Shown: positions 42,136 to 54,353, counted from the stretch's first letter. The stretch: 64,000 nucleotides of DNA from Bacillota bacterium (GCA_029572815.1 JAKPUQ010000014.1:35682-99681), one strand, 5' to 3'. The notes: generated by a model not told the origin, from the sequence alone. Made by a program: numbers and translations.

Positions 42136-42307
42136 CGCATCTTTTATGGCGCTATACGGTGATTAATGCTATTATTATAAACTATTTGTGTGAAAAAAAC
42201 AATAATTTCACAAAAAATTGATTGAAATTGAAAATTATATGTGTTATAATGGTAATAATAACTGACGAGGAGCAATTACAAAAGACAGAATACAGCGACA
42301 TTTCTAT

Positions 42308-42362
42308 CGGGCTTGCTGTCCGGGAGCCTGCGCCATGGGGACGGGCTCCCGGCTAAGCCCCG
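42308..42362 (+). promoter_or_regulatory. Structured leader RNA upstream of the DUF4003 gene
   Basis: A 9-bp stem CCGGGAGCC (42320-42328) and GGCTCCCGG (42344-42352) is enclosed by CGGGCTT/AAGCCCCG. It ends 34 bases before the start codon. No T-run follows, so it is not a simple terminator; no riboswitch class was recognised. Confidence 0.6.
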
Positions 42363-42396
42363 CATACAGGTACATAAAACGAATAGGAGGTGCGTC

Positions 42397-43374
42397 ATGA
42401 AGGAGCTTCTTGAGACCCTGTGCGACAAATACCTGCTCAATCTGGGACTCTTTACCGACCTCTACCCTCTGGAAAGGGATATACTCTACCCCGTCTGCGC
42501 CGACGTTTTCTGCGCAGCGGACGCGGAGTTCGACCTTGGTAAATTCAAGAACAGCATGAACATCATCAAGGATAATCCGAAAATGCTATCCAGCTTCCGA
42601 AGCACGGTCCGTCCGCTGATTGCCTCATGGCTGTCGGTCGGCGATGACCCGCGGGGCGAGATGGAGCGCTATATGACCTGCTATGAGCAGCTCAGGAAAT
42701 ACTTCACCAATTCCGAGCATCTTGCACTGCTGTCCATACTCCTTGCAAGACTGGTCTCCGAGGACAGGTCTGAGGAGCTCATAAAGCGCGGCAGGCATAT
42801 ATATGACCGCATGAAAAAGGAGCACCGTATCCTCACCACCAAGGAGGACGTTGCCTTTGCGGTGATGCTGGCTTTCTCGGACAAGTCCGATGACGAGCTC
42901 ATCGCCGATATGGAGGCGAGCTACAAGCTGCTGAAGCACAGCGCCGACAACAACAGCATACAGACGGTGTCACACGTTCTTGCCATGGCGAAGGGGACTC
43001 CCGGGGAAAAGTGCGCCAAGTTCAGCGAGCTCTACGGGGCAATGCTGAAAAAGGGAAAGAAGTACGGCAAGCACTATGAGCTGGCTATGCTGGCGGCCCT
43101 TTCCATAACAGGCTATGACAACGCAGAGATAACAGGCGACATCAATGACGTTGAGACCTTCCTGACTCAGCATAAGGCGGTCTGGGACTTATCCGAATTC
43201 GGCAGCGGCGAGCCCGTGAGCCACGCATTTATGCTCCTCACCACAGCCTATGCCAGCGACGAGAGCGTAATAGGAGCTTCTGAGAGAGCTGCACTTATGG
43301 CGGCGCGTCAGACGGCTCTGTATTCCGTTATGGTCTACAGCATGATGACAGTAGCACCCGTATTACCCGAATGA
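42397..43374 (+). CDS. DUF4003 family protein
   Basis: A 325-residue, almost wholly helical protein (MKELLETLCDKYLLNLGLFTDLYPLERDILYPVCADVF). It resembles the DUF4003 family of Firmicutes, which has no known function. Features include RPLIASWLSVGDDPRGEMERYMTCYEQL and a C-terminal hydrophobic patch VYSMMTVAPVLPE. The start at 42397 follows GGAGG. It is preceded by a structured leader and followed 38 bases later by the polyphosphate kinase gene. Confidence 0.75.
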   Translation: MKELLETLCDKYLLNLGLFTDLYPLERDILYPVCADVFCAADAEFDLGKFKNSMNIIKDNPKMLSSFRSTVRPLIASWLSVGDDPRGEMERYMTCYEQLRKYFTNSEHLALLSILLARLVSEDRSEELIKRGRHIYDRMKKEHRILTTKEDVAFAVMLAFSDKSDDELIADMEASYKLLKHSADNNSIQTVSHVLAMAKGTPGEKCAKFSELYGAMLKKGKKYGKHYELAMLAALSITGYDNAEITGDINDVETFLTQHKAVWDLSEFGSGEPVSHAFMLLTTAYASDESVIGASERAALMAARQTALYSVMVYSMMTVAPVLPE

Positions 43375-43412
43375 TACACGAATAACCATAAAATGAACGG
43401 AGGTTTAAACAA

Positions 43413-44372
43413 ATGAAGGCTGACAAATACATCATTCCCGAGGGGAAAAAGGTCGATATAAGAAAGCTCCCCACCAACAGCAAGGCTGACGGCGTGGACA
43501 AGGAGGAGATAATCAGGAAGTACGAGGAGAACAAGCAGAAGCTTATCGCGCTTCAGGACAAGTTCTATGCGGATGCAAGAGAGGGGCTTATCGTGGTCAT
43601 ACAGGCTCTGGACGCCTCCGGCAAGGATTCCACTATAAAGTACGTTTTCAGCGGTGTGAACCCTCAGGGCGTGAAGGTACACTATTACAAGGCGCCTACC
43701 TCCGAGGAGCTGGCTCATGATTACCTCTGGAGAGTCCATCAGAACATTCCCCGCAGAGGCGAGATAGCCGTTTTCAACAGGAGCCACTACGAGGACCTTG
43801 TTACTGTTCAGGCTGAGGATATTTGGAAGGGCTATCATATGTCGGAGAGAGTCCTTGACGATACAAAGAAGAAGTTCTTCGAGAAGCGCTATGACCAGGT
43901 CAACAACTTCGAGGAGTACCTTTATGAGAACAGCTACCGCATGGTGAAGATATTCCTCCATGTCTCAAAGGAGGAGCAGACGGGACAGCTCCTTGAGCGC
44001 ATCGAGCTCCCCGAGAAGAACTGGAAGTTCCGTGCAGACGATCTGAAGGTAAGGGACAAGTATGACGCTTACCTCAAATGCTTCAACGATGTTATAAATA
44101 AGACCTCCACAAAGCACAGCCCCTGGTATGTCCTTCCCGGCGACCAGAGATGGTACACCAGATACCTTGTGACGGAGATACTCCTTGATGCTCTCAATGC
44201 CTGCAAGCCCGAGTATCCGGAGCTTCCCGCAGACGAGAAGGAGAAGCTCCCCGAGTGCAGGAAGGTGCTGACAGAGGCAATGGCGGAGTATGAGGCCGCA
44301 AAGAACGAAAAGAAGCCTGAAAAGAAGTCTGACGACACAAAGAAAAAAGCCAAGAAAAAGAGCAAGAAATAA
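43413..44372 (+). CDS. PPK2-family polyphosphate kinase
   Basis: A 319-residue polyphosphate:nucleotide phosphotransferase. Walker A is QALDASGKDSTIK (about 65-77), Walker B FNRSHYEDLV (about 122-131), and the lid region includes NNFEEYLYENSYRMVKIFLHVSKEEQ. These are typical of the 300-residue PPK2 class. The last 30 residues are a Lys-rich, disordered tail, which could bind polyphosphate or nucleic acid. Start supported by GGAGG. Confidence 0.92.
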   Translation: MKADKYIIPEGKKVDIRKLPTNSKADGVDKEEIIRKYEENKQKLIALQDKFYADAREGLIVVIQALDASGKDSTIKYVFSGVNPQGVKVHYYKAPTSEELAHDYLWRVHQNIPRRGEIAVFNRSHYEDLVTVQAEDIWKGYHMSERVLDDTKKKFFEKRYDQVNNFEEYLYENSYRMVKIFLHVSKEEQTGQLLERIELPEKNWKFRADDLKVRDKYDAYLKCFNDVINKTSTKHSPWYVLPGDQRWYTRYLVTEILLDALNACKPEYPELPADEKEKLPECRKVLTEAMAEYEAAKNEKKPEKKSDDTKKKAKKKSKK

Positions 44373-44378
44373 AGGCTT

Positions 44379-44408
44379 GCCCCTGCTGTTACAACGGCAG
44401 GGGCTTTC
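44379..44408 (+). terminator. Terminator of the ppk2 gene
   Basis: GCCCCTGC and GCAGGGGC form a stem followed by TTTCTG. Confidence 0.8.
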
Positions 44409-44443
44409 TGTAAGGAATACACAGGGTTTTCACCGTTTGTTCA

Positions 44444-44472
44444 TTGACTTGCAGAAAAAGTTATGATATAAT
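44444..44472 (+). promoter_or_regulatory. Promoter of the GntR regulator
   Basis: TTGACT and TATAAT separated by 17 bp, 30 bases before the start codon. Confidence 0.85.
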
Positions 44473-44502
44473 TTTTATATAAATGATTTTTAGGAGGATA
44501 TT

Positions 44503-45177
44503 ATGGGGAACAGTGAATACCGCAAGACAATAGATTATATACTTGACCTTATCAGGAGCGGGATGCTTCAGGTTGGCGACAAGCTCCCTACAGAACGCAG
44601 TATCTCCGAAAAGCTGGGAATTAACAGAAATACGGTGCGCGAGGCACTGAGAGGCCTTGAGATACTGGGCATTGTCAACGGAAAACAGGGTTCGGGAAAT
44701 TACCTGACCGACAATATATCCGAGTCCATCGCCAAGGCAATGGACATTATGCTCCTTATGAACAGGACTTCCAAGGAGGAGATATGCTCCTTCCGGAGAA
44801 GCATGGAAAAGACTGTGTGCAGCTATCTTATCGCAAGAGGCTGTACTCCGGAAAACAAGCTTAAGATAGTCGCAGCTCTCAACAGGCTCAAGGAGTCGGA
44901 GGGCACAGAGGAACGCACCATCGCCGACAGAGACTTCCATTATGCCCTGATATATGCCACCGACAACAGCTTCTGGATAACCTTCATGGAGGCAGTTTCC
45001 GAGGTGTATATGCGCTGGATAGACGATTTTCTCATGACAGCAGACCACGATGTGAGAGTAAAGCTCCAGGACGCACACGAGAAAATGGTTCAGGGCATAA
45101 TCACGGGAGATGTGGACTTCTGCTTCAAGGCTATCGACGCACATTACGACCTTATCGACAAGAGCTTTGAAAAGTGA
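44503..45177 (+). CDS. GntR-family regulator (FadR/FCD type)
   Basis: A 224-residue repressor-type protein. The N-terminal winged helix has LRSGMLQVGDKLPTERSISEKLGINRNTVREALRGLEILG-type signature (about 14-55, here LIRSGMLQVGDKLPTERS), and the C-terminal FCD domain includes DRDFHYALIYATDN and a metal-type His in DAHYDLIDK. FCD regulators bind small organic acids. The ligand and targets are unknown; the lipoprotein gene directly after it (12 bases) is the obvious co-transcribed partner. Confidence 0.9.
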   Translation: MGNSEYRKTIDYILDLIRSGMLQVGDKLPTERSISEKLGINRNTVREALRGLEILGIVNGKQGSGNYLTDNISESIAKAMDIMLLMNRTSKEEICSFRRSMEKTVCSYLIARGCTPENKLKIVAALNRLKESEGTEERTIADRDFHYALIYATDNSFWITFMEAVSEVYMRWIDDFLMTADHDVRVKLQDAHEKMVQGIITGDVDFCFKAIDAHYDLIDKSFEK

Positions 45178-45188
45178 GAGGAGCCCTT

Positions 45189-46241
45189 ATGAAAACTAAA
45201 CGTATTGCCGCCGCTTTTCTGGCGGCATTATGCGCATTATGCGCCTTTTCATGCACTGAGAAGAACGACGGTGTCTCAGACACAGTGACCGAAAGCCATA
45301 ACGATGTCAGCGAGCCTGCAGCTTCCGTAACAGAGGAGAGCACCGAAGTGACCTCAGACCTGCACAATGACCTTAATGATTATGTCACTGTGAAGGAGAC
45401 CGCTCCCGCCATGTGGAGGGTCACCGACGATAAAACAGGCAACTCCATATATATGATGGGCGCCATGCACATGGTGACGGGCTATACCTATCCGCTTCCC
45501 GACTATATAATGAACGCCTATGAGGAGTGTGACGGCATAGCTGTTGAATATGACGTCAGCAGTATGATGAGCGACTTTGAGCAGATGCAGGACTTCTATG
45601 CGAAGCTTGTCTACACCGACGGCACCATCGTAAAGGATCACCTCTCCGAGGAGACCTATGAAAAAGCAAAGAAATTCATGACAGAGAATATGTTCTACAA
45701 CCAGATGATGGACGTTTACTGCGTGGGCTTCTGGGAGGTGGAGATAGAGACTGCCGCGATGATGAAAATGAAAAACCTGAACGAGCAGGGCATCGACTCC
45801 ATGTTCCTCTCTCTGGCACAGAGGGACAGCAAGGAGATAGTCAATGTGGAGTCACTGGATATACAGGCGGCTGCCATGACTTCATCCTCCGATGAGCTTG
45901 TGGACTACATGATAAATGAGCTCATCGACGGCTGTGAGAATGTTTCAGAATACACTCAGGGCTTCGCTCAGCAGTATGACTTGTGGGCGTCGGGAAATAT
46001 AGATGCCCTTGACGAGTCGGACGTTCAGAACGAAATACCCGAGGAACTTGAGGACGACTATGCCGAGTACCTTGACGTGATACTCTTTGACCGCAATAAG
46101 GGCATGGCTGAGAAGGCTGATGAGTACCTGAAGGAGGGCAAAAAATACTTCCTTATGGTAGGAGCTGCCCATTTTGCAGGCGAAAAGGGCGTTGATGATA
46201 TTCTTGAGGAAAAGGGCTACACAGTCGAGCGTGTGGCTTGA
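45189..46241 (+). CDS. TraB/GumN family lipoprotein
   Basis: About 350 residues with a lipoprotein signal (LCAFSCTEK). The TraB/GumN pattern is clear: NSIYMMGAMHMVTG (first GxxH motif) and FLMVGAAHFAGEKGVDDILEEKGYTV (second). This is a Tiki-like metalloprotease fold, suggesting a peptidase, though the cleaved substrate is unknown. The ATG at 45189 has GGAG upstream; an earlier GTG at 45174 overlaps the regulator's stop. Confidence 0.88.
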   Translation: MKTKRIAAAFLAALCALCAFSCTEKNDGVSDTVTESHNDVSEPAASVTEESTEVTSDLHNDLNDYVTVKETAPAMWRVTDDKTGNSIYMMGAMHMVTGYTYPLPDYIMNAYEECDGIAVEYDVSSMMSDFEQMQDFYAKLVYTDGTIVKDHLSEETYEKAKKFMTENMFYNQMMDVYCVGFWEVEIETAAMMKMKNLNEQGIDSMFLSLAQRDSKEIVNVESLDIQAAAMTSSSDELVDYMINELIDGCENVSEYTQGFAQQYDLWASGNIDALDESDVQNEIPEELEDDYAEYLDVILFDRNKGMAEKADEYLKEGKKYFLMVGAAHFAGEKGVDDILEEKGYTVERVA

Positions 46242-46287
46242 TGTGATCTGTATTAGTGAGTAGAGAGTAGAGAGTAGTGAATAGTGA

Positions 46288-46324
46288 AAATGCCGCGGAG
46301 ATCTTTCTCACGCGGCATTTTTTT
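46288..46324 (+). terminator. Terminator of the TraB/GumN gene
   Basis: AAATGCCGCG and CGCGGCATTT with a 13-base loop and a T-run. Just before it (46255-46287) lies a GAGTAGAGAGTAG stretch resembling one arm of the dispersed repeats. Confidence 0.85.
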
Positions 46325-46411
46325 GTTATACACATGAAATACAAAAATGAACAAAAAAAGCACCCATTTTTTTCAAAAACAGGCGCTTTTGATAAATCTT
46401 TCCCGAGTACC

Positions 46412-46440
46412 TTGACATGGGACAAAATCTGTATTATAAT
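46412..46440 (+). promoter_or_regulatory. Promoter of rpoBC
   Basis: Perfect consensus TTGACA and TATAAT with a 17-bp spacer. The 5' untranslated region to the rpoB start at 46625 is about 178 bases; the 383-base gap 46242-46624 contains no gene. Confidence 0.9.
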
Positions 46441-46624
46441 GTTATAATGTATCAATATGGAATAGTATCGCTATTTTGCGAGATATTATAGCATACATTG
46501 CACAGGCTTGTCAATAGTTTCTGCAAAAATTTTTTCAGATGATACGATAACATCAAACAGTTCTGTCTATCCCGAGACTGTATGCGCAGGGATGACAGCA
46601 ATAAAATACAAGGAGGTTCCGCCT

Positions 46625-49600
46625 ATGGTGAATGTTACACCTAAGCAGCTGGGAAAGAATGTCAGAATGAGCTTCGGTAAGATTACCGAGCCTCTGGAGA
46701 TGCCGAACCTTATCGAGGTGCAGAAGAACTCGTATAAGTGGTTCAAGGAGGAAGGTCTCCGCGAGGTATTCCGCGAGATGACCGCCATCACCGATTACAA
46801 CGGCAATCTCGTCCTCAACTTCAAGGACTACAGATTTGACGATACTCCCAAGTATTCTCTTGCAGAATGTAAATCCAGAGGAGCTACCTATCAGGTCGCT
46901 ATGAGAGCTACAGCCACCCTTGCCAACAAGGAGACAGGTGCTGTCAGCGAAAGCGAGATCTACATGGGTGACTTCCCCCTCATGACCGACAGCGGTACCT
47001 TCGTTATAAACGGTGCCGAGCGTGTTATCGTATCACAGCTCGTCCGTTCCCCCGGTGTTTACTACTCCTTCACCAAGGATAAGACGGGTAAAGACCTTTT
47101 CGGCTCACAGATCATCCCTAACCGCGGTGCGTGGCTGGAATATGAGCAGGATTCAAACGACGTTGTTTACGTCCGTATAGATAAAAACAGAAAGATCCCG
47201 CTGACCACCTTCATCAGAGCTCTCGGCGAAGAGGGTACAGATGAGGAGATCATGGAGATCTACGGCGATGACGAGCGCCTCAGACAGACTATCCTTCAGA
47301 AGGATCAGACCAAGAACCGCTCCGACGCCCTCATCGATGTTTACAAGAAGCTTCGTCCCGGCGAGCCTCCCACGGTGGAGAGCGCTGTCAGCCACCTCAA
47401 CAATCTATTCTTTGAGGCCAAGAGATATGACCTGTGCCGCTTCGGACGCTATAAGTACAACAAGAAGCTGGGTATAGCTTCGCGTCTGGCAGGAAGAACT
47501 CTTGCTCAGCCTATCATCAACGAGATGACAGGCGAGATCCTGACTGATGCAGGCGAGACCCTCACATATGACAAGGCTTGTGAGATCGAGCAGGCAGGCG
47601 TTTACAGTGCTTTCGTTACCGTTGAGGCAAAGGAGTACTACACCGACGAGCGCGGTGAGACCAATATCCGTATGGTAGAAAAGACAGTCAAGGTCATCGG
47701 CAACGGTATGGTCGACATCAAGGGCTATGTTGACTTTGACGCCGAGAAGTACGGCATCAACGAGAAGGTCTCATTCAACGTACTCAAGGACATCCTTGAC
47801 AACGCAGCAGATGCTGACGAGCTTGAGGAGACCGTTAAGAAGAAGGCTGACGAGCTGTCACCCAAGTATATCACTCTTGATGACATCAGAGCTTCCATCA
47901 GCTACTTCCTCAACCTCTGCGAGGGCGTAGGTACTGTTGACGATATCGACCACCTGGGCAACAGACGTATCCGCAGCGTGGGCGAGCTCCTCCAGAACCA
48001 GTTCCGCATCGGTTACACAAGAATGGAGCGCGGTATCCGTGAGAGAATGAACCTCCAGACTCAGGACGTGAATACCCTTACTCCCCAGACTCTTATCAAC
48101 ATAAGACCTATTTCTTCGGCTATGAAGGAGTTCTTCTGTTCTTCGCCTCTGTCACAGTTCATGGACCAGAACAACCCTCTTGCCGAGCTTACTCATAAGA
48201 GACGTCTTTCAGCCCTCGGTCCCGGAGGTTTTTCAAGAGACCGTGCAGGATTTGAGGTACGAGACGTTCACTACAGCCACTACGGAAGAATGTGTCCTAT
48301 CGAGACTCCTGAAGGTCCTAACATCGGACTTATCTCCTATCTGGCTACTTTCGCAAGGATCAATGAGTACGGCTTCATCGAGGCCCCCTACAGAAAGGTA
48401 GACAAGGCTACAGGCGTCGTTACAGGCGAGGTAGTTTACATGACTGCCGATATGGAGGATAACTTCGTTGTTGCACAGGCCAACGAGCCCCTCACCGAGG
48501 ACGGAAAGCTGGCAAGACCCCGTGTAAATGCACGTCACCGCGACCAGATCCTCGAGTGCGAGCGCGAAAAGGTAGACTACATGGACGTATCTCCTAAGAT
48601 AGCCGTTTCAGTAGCTACTTCAATGATCCCCTTCCTGGAAAATGATGACGCTAACCGTGCCCTCATGGGATCAAACATGCAGAGACAGGCTGTTCCGCTC
48701 CTCAAGACCGAGAGACCCTTCGTTGGTACAGGTATGGAGTACAAGGCTGCCGTTGACTCGGGCGTGTGCGTTGTTTCCGACTATGACGGAAAGATCACCT
48801 ATGTTGACGCTGACAGGATCACTCTCGTTGATACTGACGGTATCGAGCACAAGTATGAGCTTATCAAGTTCAAGCGCTCAAACCAGGGTACCTGCGTAAA
48901 TCAGAGACCTATCGTCGCAGCAGGCGAGGAGGTCAAGAAGGGACAGGTCCTCGCTGACGGTTCCGCAACTGCCGACGGAGAGATCTCCCTCGGTAAGAAC
49001 GCTCTCATCGGCTTCATGACATGGGAGGGTTACAACTACGAGGACGCCGTTCTCCTTAACGAGCGCCTTGTAAGAGAAGATGTATTCACATCAGTTCATA
49101 TAGAAGAATACGAGATCGAGTGCCGCGATACAAAGCTGGGACCCGAGGAGATCACAAGAGATATCCCCAATGTGGGTGACGACGCTCTCGCAAACCTCGA
49201 TGAGAACGGTATCATCCGCATCGGTTCCGAGGTAAATTCAGGCGATATCCTCGTTGGTAAGGTAACACCCAAGGGTGAGACAGGGCTTACCGCCGAGGAG
49301 AGACTCCTCCGCGCTATCTTCGGTGAGAAGGCAAGAGAAGTCCGCGATAACTCACTCAAGGTACCTCACGGCGAGTCCGGTGTCATCGTGGACGTCAAGG
49401 TGTTCACACGCGAGAACTGCGACGAGCTCTCAGCTGGCGTAAATATGCGCGTTGTCTGCTACATCGCTCAGAAGCGTAAGATCACCGTCGGCGATAAGAT
49501 GGCCGGCCGTCACGGTAACAAGGGTGTCGTTTCACGTATCCTTCCCGAGGAGGATATGCCGTTCCTTCCCGACGGTACTCCTCTTGACATCGTGCTGAAC

Positions 49601-50551
49601 CCTCTGGGCGTTCCTTCACGAATGAATATCGGACAGGTGCTTGAGGTCCACCTCGGTATGGCTTGTAAGGCACTTGGCTGGCATATAATGACCCCTGTAT
49701 TCGACGGCGCACACGAAGGAGATATCCGTGAGTGCTTCAAGATGGCTAACGAACACGCTCAGGAGCACAAGGACGATATGTTCGAGCTCAAGGCTATGGA
49801 TAAGGTTATCAACCCCAATGCCCTCGAATTCACAGAGGATTGTAAGTTTACTCTCTATGACGGACGTACAGGTGAAAAGTTTGATAACCGCGTAACGGTG
49901 GGCTATATGTACTACCTCAAGCTCCACCACCTGGTTGACGATAAGATCCACGCACGTTCTGTAGGTCCCTACGCTCTCGTTACTCAGCAGCCTCTGGGCG
50001 GTAAGGCTCAGTTCGGCGGACAGCGTTTCGGAGAGATGGAAGTTTGGGCTCTCGAGGCTTACGGTGCAGCTTATACCCTTCAGGAGATACTGACCGTCAA
50101 GTCAGACGATACCATCGGACGTGTAAACACCTATGAGGCTATCGTAAAGGGTCAGAACGTTCCTACTCCCGGTATCCCCGAGTCCTTCAAGGTACTCATC
50201 AAGGAGATGCAGTCACTCTGTCTCGACGTCAAGGTTCTTGACGCAAATCAGGAGGAGATCGATCTCACACAGAACTTCGACGATGAGGATCCCATGCCTT
50301 CACGCGAGTCCTTCAACGATGAGGACACCGACGACAGCACAAGCTACTCAGACAGCAATCTGGGCGACAGCGGCTTCGGATTTGAAGGCGAGGACGGCGA
50401 AGGCGACGATGACTTCGGCAGCGTAGATAAGGACGATGAGTTCAGCTTCGATGAGGGCGAGGACGAGGATGACTTCGGATTCAGTGACGATGATGAGGAC
50501 GGAGATCTCTTCGACAGCTTCGATATCGACGATTCCTCCGACGAGGACTAA
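46625..50551 (+). CDS. rpoB: RNA polymerase beta subunit with long acidic tail
   Basis: A 1308-residue beta subunit beginning [19 protein letters not shown] at an ATG with AAGGAGG 8 bases upstream; the frame runs back to 46508 but without a ribosome site. The rifampicin region is wild type ([20 protein letters not shown]). Conserved [13 protein letters not shown] and [19 protein letters not shown] are present. After the usual C-terminus (about residue 1205) a tail of about 95 residues consists mostly of Asp, Glu, Ser, Gly and Phe. Such a tail is longer than in most bacteria and its role is unknown. rpoC follows as the second gene of the operon. Confidence 0.97.
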   Translation: MVNVTPKQLGKNVRMSFGKITEPLEMPNLIEVQKNSYKWFKEEGLREVFREMTAITDYNGNLVLNFKDYRFDDTPKYSLAECKSRGATYQVAMRATATLANKETGAVSESEIYMGDFPLMTDSGTFVINGAERVIVSQLVRSPGVYYSFTKDKTGKDLFGSQIIPNRGAWLEYEQDSNDVVYVRIDKNRKIPLTTFIRALGEEGTDEEIMEIYGDDERLRQTILQKDQTKNRSDALIDVYKKLRPGEPPTVESAVSHLNNLFFEAKRYDLCRFGRYKYNKKLGIASRLAGRTLAQPIINEMTGEILTDAGETLTYDKACEIEQAGVYSAFVTVEAKEYYTDERGETNIRMVEKTVKVIGNGMVDIKGYVDFDAEKYGINEKVSFNVLKDILDNAADADELEETVKKKADELSPKYITLDDIRASISYFLNLCEGVGTVDDIDHLGNRRIRSVGELLQNQFRIGYTRMERGIRERMNLQTQDVNTLTPQTLINIRPISSAMKEFFCSSPLSQFMDQNNPLAELTHKRRLSALGPGGFSRDRAGFEVRDVHYSHYGRMCPIETPEGPNIGLISYLATFARINEYGFIEAPYRKVDKATGVVTGEVVYMTADMEDNFVVAQANEPLTEDGKLARPRVNARHRDQILECEREKVDYMDVSPKIAVSVATSMIPFLENDDANRALMGSNMQRQAVPLLKTERPFVGTGMEYKAAVDSGVCVVSDYDGKITYVDADRITLVDTDGIEHKYELIKFKRSNQGTCVNQRPIVAAGEEVKKGQVLADGSATADGEISLGKNALIGFMTWEGYNYEDAVLLNERLVREDVFTSVHIEEYEIECRDTKLGPEEITRDIPNVGDDALANLDENGIIRIGSEVNSGDILVGKVTPKGETGLTAEERLLRAIFGEKAREVRDNSLKVPHGESGVIVDVKVFTRENCDELSAGVNMRVVCYIAQKRKITVGDKMAGRHGNKGVVSRILPEEDMPFLPDGTPLDIVLNPLGVPSRMNIGQVLEVHLGMACKALGWHIMTPVFDGAHEGDIRECFKMANEHAQEHKDDMFELKAMDKVINPNALEFTEDCKFTLYDGRTGEKFDNRVTVGYMYYLKLHHLVDDKIHARSVGPYALVTQQPLGGKAQFGGQRFGEMEVWALEAYGAAYTLQEILTVKSDDTIGRVNTYEAIVKGQNVPTPGIPESFKVLIKEMQSLCLDVKVLDANQEEIDLTQNFDDEDPMPSRESFNDEDTDDSTSYSDSNLGDSGFGFEGEDGEGDDDFGSVDKDDEFSFDEGEDEDDFGFSDDDEDGDLFDSFDIDDSSDED

Positions 50552-50630
50552 TAATTCGGATATATGAATATGCGGCGTACAGCCCGAACGGGCTGTGCAT
50601 CGCTTCAAATGTAAATTTGCAGGAGGTAGC

Positions 50631-53600
50631 ATGGAATTTACAACTTTTGAATCAATAAAGATCGGTCTTGCTTCGCCTGAGCAGATCAGAAGCTGGTCTC
50701 ACGGCGCAGTTGAAAGACCCGAGACTATAAATTACAGAACTCAGAAGCCCGAGCGCGACGGTCTTTTCTGTGAAAGGATCTTCGGACCTACAAAGGACTG
50801 GGAGTGTCACTGCGGAAAGTTCAAGAAGATACGCTTCAAGGGCAAGATCTGTGACCGCTGCGGCGTTGAGGTCACAAGAGCAAGAGTAAGAAGAGAGAGA
50901 ATGGGCCACATTGAGCTGGCTGCTCCCGTTTCCCATATCTGGTACTTCAAGGGTACACCTTCCAGAATCGGTCAGGTGCTTGAGGTATCCCAGAAGAGAC
51001 TGGAGGAGGTCCTCTACTTCACAAAATATATCGTAACAGACCCCGGCAACACTGAGCTCCTCAAGAAGCAGCTCCTCTCCGAGAAGGAGTATATGTCATA
51101 CCTGGAAAAGTACGGCGACGACTTCAAGGCTGAGATGGGCGCTGAGGCTATCAGAAAGCTCCTCAACGAGTATGATCCCGAGAGATACGATACTCACAAG
51201 CAGAGACTCATCGAAATGGGCAAGATATCCCTCGGCGGCAAGAAGATCGAGTGCTTCAACAAGCCCACAGAGTGTGAGTGTGAGGAGTGCCAGAAGTTCA
51301 GAGAACTGGAGGACATCGACTGGAGAAACAACCTTGAGATCGTTGCTGACGACCTGAAGGCTGAGCTGGTGGGACTTCCCAGCGGTCAGAAGAAGGTAAA
51401 GCTCCTCAAGAGACTCCAGATCATTGAGGCATTCCGCCTCTCGGGAAACAAGCCCGAGTGGATGATACTCAGCGTTGTTCCCGTTGCCCCCCCCGATATC
51501 CGTCCTATGATCATGCTGGACGGCGGACGTTACGCAAATTCCGAACTTAATGATCTCTACAGAAGAGTTATCAACAGAAACAACCGTCTCAAGAGAATGC
51601 TTGAGCTTGACGCTCCCGACATCATCGTGAGAAACGAGAAGCGTATGCTTCAGGAAGCTGTTGACGCTCTCATAGACAACGGCAGACTCGGCAGACCTGT
51701 TGCAGGTCCCAGCAACCGTGCCCTCAAGTCACTTTCCGATATGCTCAAGGGTAAGCAGGGACGTTTCCGTCAGAACCTTCTCGGTAAGCGTGTTGACTAC
51801 TCCGGACGTTCGGTTATCGTCGTAGGACCTGAGCTTAAGATGTACCAGTGCGGTCTTCCTAAGGAGATGGCTCTGGAGCTGTTCAAGCCCTTCGTACTCA
51901 AGAGACTTGTTGACAAGAAGGCTATCGCCAACATAAAGAGCGCAAGAAAGCTCATCGACCGTGCCGACAATAAGGTCTGGGACGCTCTCGAGGACGTTAT
52001 CAAGGATCATCCCGTTATGCTGAACCGTGCTCCTACGCTCCACCGTCTGGGTATCCAGGCATTCGAGCCTATCCTGGTCGAGGGCCGTGCTATCAAGCTC
52101 CACCCCCTGGTATGCTCTGCGTTCAACGCTGACTTCGACGGTGACCAGATGGCTGTACACCTTCCTCTTTCCGCAGAGGCTCAGGCTGAGGCAAGATTCC
52201 TCATGCTGGCTGCCAACAACCTGCTGAAGCCTTCGGACGGTAAGCCTGTTGCTGTTCCTTCACAGGATATGGTACTGGGTTCCTACTATCTGACAATGGA
52301 TAAGCCCGGTGAACCCGGCGAGGGCAAGGTATTCCGCGACGTTAACGAGGCTCTCATGGCTTACAACGAGCACGATGTATCCCTCCACGCCAATATCAAG
52401 GTAAAGATCACCAAGGATATCGGCGACAAGAAGGTCTCAAAGATCATCGACGCTACTGTGGGAAGACTCATCTTCAACGAGAATATCCCCCAGAACCTGG
52501 GCTATGTTGACAGAACCAACTCCGACAAGCAGTTCGACCTTGAGGTCGCATTCCTGGTCGGCAAGAAGCAGCTCTCCGATATCATCGAGCGCTGCATAAA
52601 GATCCACGGCACAACTACTACCTCCGAAGTTCTTGACCGTATCAAGGCGCTCGGATACAAATATTCAACAAGAGCAGCTTTTACCGTTGCAGTCTGCGAC
52701 GCTACAATACCTCCTCAGAAGAAGGAGATACTGGCTCACGCTGATGAGGAAGTTGCTCAGATCACTGCGGAGTATGAGTACGGCTACATCTCCGAGCAGG
52801 AAAAGACCAAGAAGATCATCGCTCTTTGGACAGATACCACTGATGAGGTTACCAAGAAGCTGAAGGAGAACTTCGACAGATACAATCCTATCTGGATGAT
52901 GGCTGACTCCGGTGCCCGTGGTTCTATCTCACAGATCAGACAGCTTGCAGGTATGCGTGGACTTATCGCCAATACCTCAGGTACCGTTATCGAGATCCCG
53001 ATCAGAGCTAACTACCGTGAAGGTCTTAACATCCTGGAGTACTTCATCGCATCCCGTGGTGCGAGAAAGGGACTTGCCGATACCGCTCTCCGTACCGCTG
53101 ACTCGGGTTACCTTACCCGTCGTCTCGTAGACGTTTCTCAGGACGTTATCATCCGTGAGGACGACTGCGGAACCACAGAGGGTATCGAGGTATTCGAGAT
53201 CAAGAACGGCAACGAAGTGGTTGAGCCCTTCGACGAGCGTCTCGTGGGCAGATTCCTCGCTGAGGATCTCCGCGACGAGTCGGGTGAGCTCATCGTTTCA
53301 CGCAATAAGCTCATCAATGACGCAGATGCCAAGAAGATCATCGACTCAGGCGTTGAGAGGATCAAAATCCGCTCTGTTCTCACCTGTAAGTCAAGAACAG
53401 GCGTATGCGCTAAGTGCTACGGTGCAAACCTGGCATTCAACAATATCGTTTCCGTGGGTGAAGCTGTCGGCGTAATCGCTGCACAGTCCATCGGTGAGCC
53501 CGGTACACAGCTTACCATGAAAACCTTCCATACCGGCGGTGTTGCTTCTGCCGACGCAGAAGATATCACACAGGGTCTTCCCCGTGTTGAGGAACTTTTC

Positions 53601-54353
53601 GAGAGCAGACGTCCCAAGGGCGCAGCTATCCTTTCAAGGATCTCGGGTAAGATCCACATCGAGGAAGTAAAGACCACAAGAAATATCATCGTTACCAACG
53701 ACGAGACAGGCGAGGCTGAGAACTACATGATCCCCTATAACCTCAAGATCAGAGTTCAGGAGAACGAGCAGATCGAAAAGGGAACCCGTCTCACAGAAGG
53801 TAACATCTATCCCGCTGATATACTCAATATCCTCGGTACTCAGGCTGTTCAGAACTACATCATCAATGAAGTTCAGAAGGTTTACCGTTTACAGGGTGTT
53901 GATATCAACGATAAGCACATCGAGGTAATCGTTCGTCAGATGCTCAGAAAGGTCAAGGTCGAGGAATCGGGCAGCAGCTATCTCCTTCCCGGTACTCTTG
54001 TTGACAGCAAGAAGATCGACGAGATCAATGAGGATCTCCAGAAGCGTATCGATGCAGGCGAGTACGATGTACAGCTGGTTCAGATCAGCCCCGTGCTCCA
54101 GGGTATCACAAAGGCTTCATCCAATTCGGACAGCTTTATGTCTGCCGCTTCATTCCAGGAGACCACAAAGGCTCTCACAGACGCTGCTATCAGCGGTAAG
54201 AAGGACAGCCTCCTGGGTCTCAAGGAGAACGTTATCATCGGTAAGCTCATACCCGCAGGTACAGGTATGGAGTGCTACAGAAACGTCGAGGTCGTTAAGA
54301 ACGAGGGCTACGGCGAACACAACACAGCAGCTCCTATGGCAAATCAGATATAA
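50631..54353 (+). CDS. rpoC: RNA polymerase beta' subunit
   Basis: A 1240-residue beta' subunit. The zinc ribbon is [20 protein letters not shown] near the N-terminus, the catalytic site [12 protein letters not shown] is intact, and a second zinc site includes [13 protein letters not shown]. The start at 50631 ([13 protein letters not shown]) has AGGAGG 5 bases before it. The 79-base gap to rpoB holds the hairpin CAGCCCG-AA-CGGGCTG (50580-50595) without a T-run. Confidence 0.98.
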   Translation: MEFTTFESIKIGLASPEQIRSWSHGAVERPETINYRTQKPERDGLFCERIFGPTKDWECHCGKFKKIRFKGKICDRCGVEVTRARVRRERMGHIELAAPVSHIWYFKGTPSRIGQVLEVSQKRLEEVLYFTKYIVTDPGNTELLKKQLLSEKEYMSYLEKYGDDFKAEMGAEAIRKLLNEYDPERYDTHKQRLIEMGKISLGGKKIECFNKPTECECEECQKFRELEDIDWRNNLEIVADDLKAELVGLPSGQKKVKLLKRLQIIEAFRLSGNKPEWMILSVVPVAPPDIRPMIMLDGGRYANSELNDLYRRVINRNNRLKRMLELDAPDIIVRNEKRMLQEAVDALIDNGRLGRPVAGPSNRALKSLSDMLKGKQGRFRQNLLGKRVDYSGRSVIVVGPELKMYQCGLPKEMALELFKPFVLKRLVDKKAIANIKSARKLIDRADNKVWDALEDVIKDHPVMLNRAPTLHRLGIQAFEPILVEGRAIKLHPLVCSAFNADFDGDQMAVHLPLSAEAQAEARFLMLAANNLLKPSDGKPVAVPSQDMVLGSYYLTMDKPGEPGEGKVFRDVNEALMAYNEHDVSLHANIKVKITKDIGDKKVSKIIDATVGRLIFNENIPQNLGYVDRTNSDKQFDLEVAFLVGKKQLSDIIERCIKIHGTTTTSEVLDRIKALGYKYSTRAAFTVAVCDATIPPQKKEILAHADEEVAQITAEYEYGYISEQEKTKKIIALWTDTTDEVTKKLKENFDRYNPIWMMADSGARGSISQIRQLAGMRGLIANTSGTVIEIPIRANYREGLNILEYFIASRGARKGLADTALRTADSGYLTRRLVDVSQDVIIREDDCGTTEGIEVFEIKNGNEVVEPFDERLVGRFLAEDLRDESGELIVSRNKLINDADAKKIIDSGVERIKIRSVLTCKSRTGVCAKCYGANLAFNNIVSVGEAVGVIAAQSIGEPGTQLTMKTFHTGGVASADAEDITQGLPRVEELFESRRPKGAAILSRISGKIHIEEVKTTRNIIVTNDETGEAENYMIPYNLKIRVQENEQIEKGTRLTEGNIYPADILNILGTQAVQNYIINEVQKVYRLQGVDINDKHIEVIVRQMLRKVKVEESGSSYLLPGTLVDSKKIDEINEDLQKRIDAGEYDVQLVQISPVLQGITKASSNSDSFMSAASFQETTKALTDAAISGKKDSLLGLKENVIIGKLIPAGTGMECYRNVEVVKNEGYGEHNTAAPMANQI

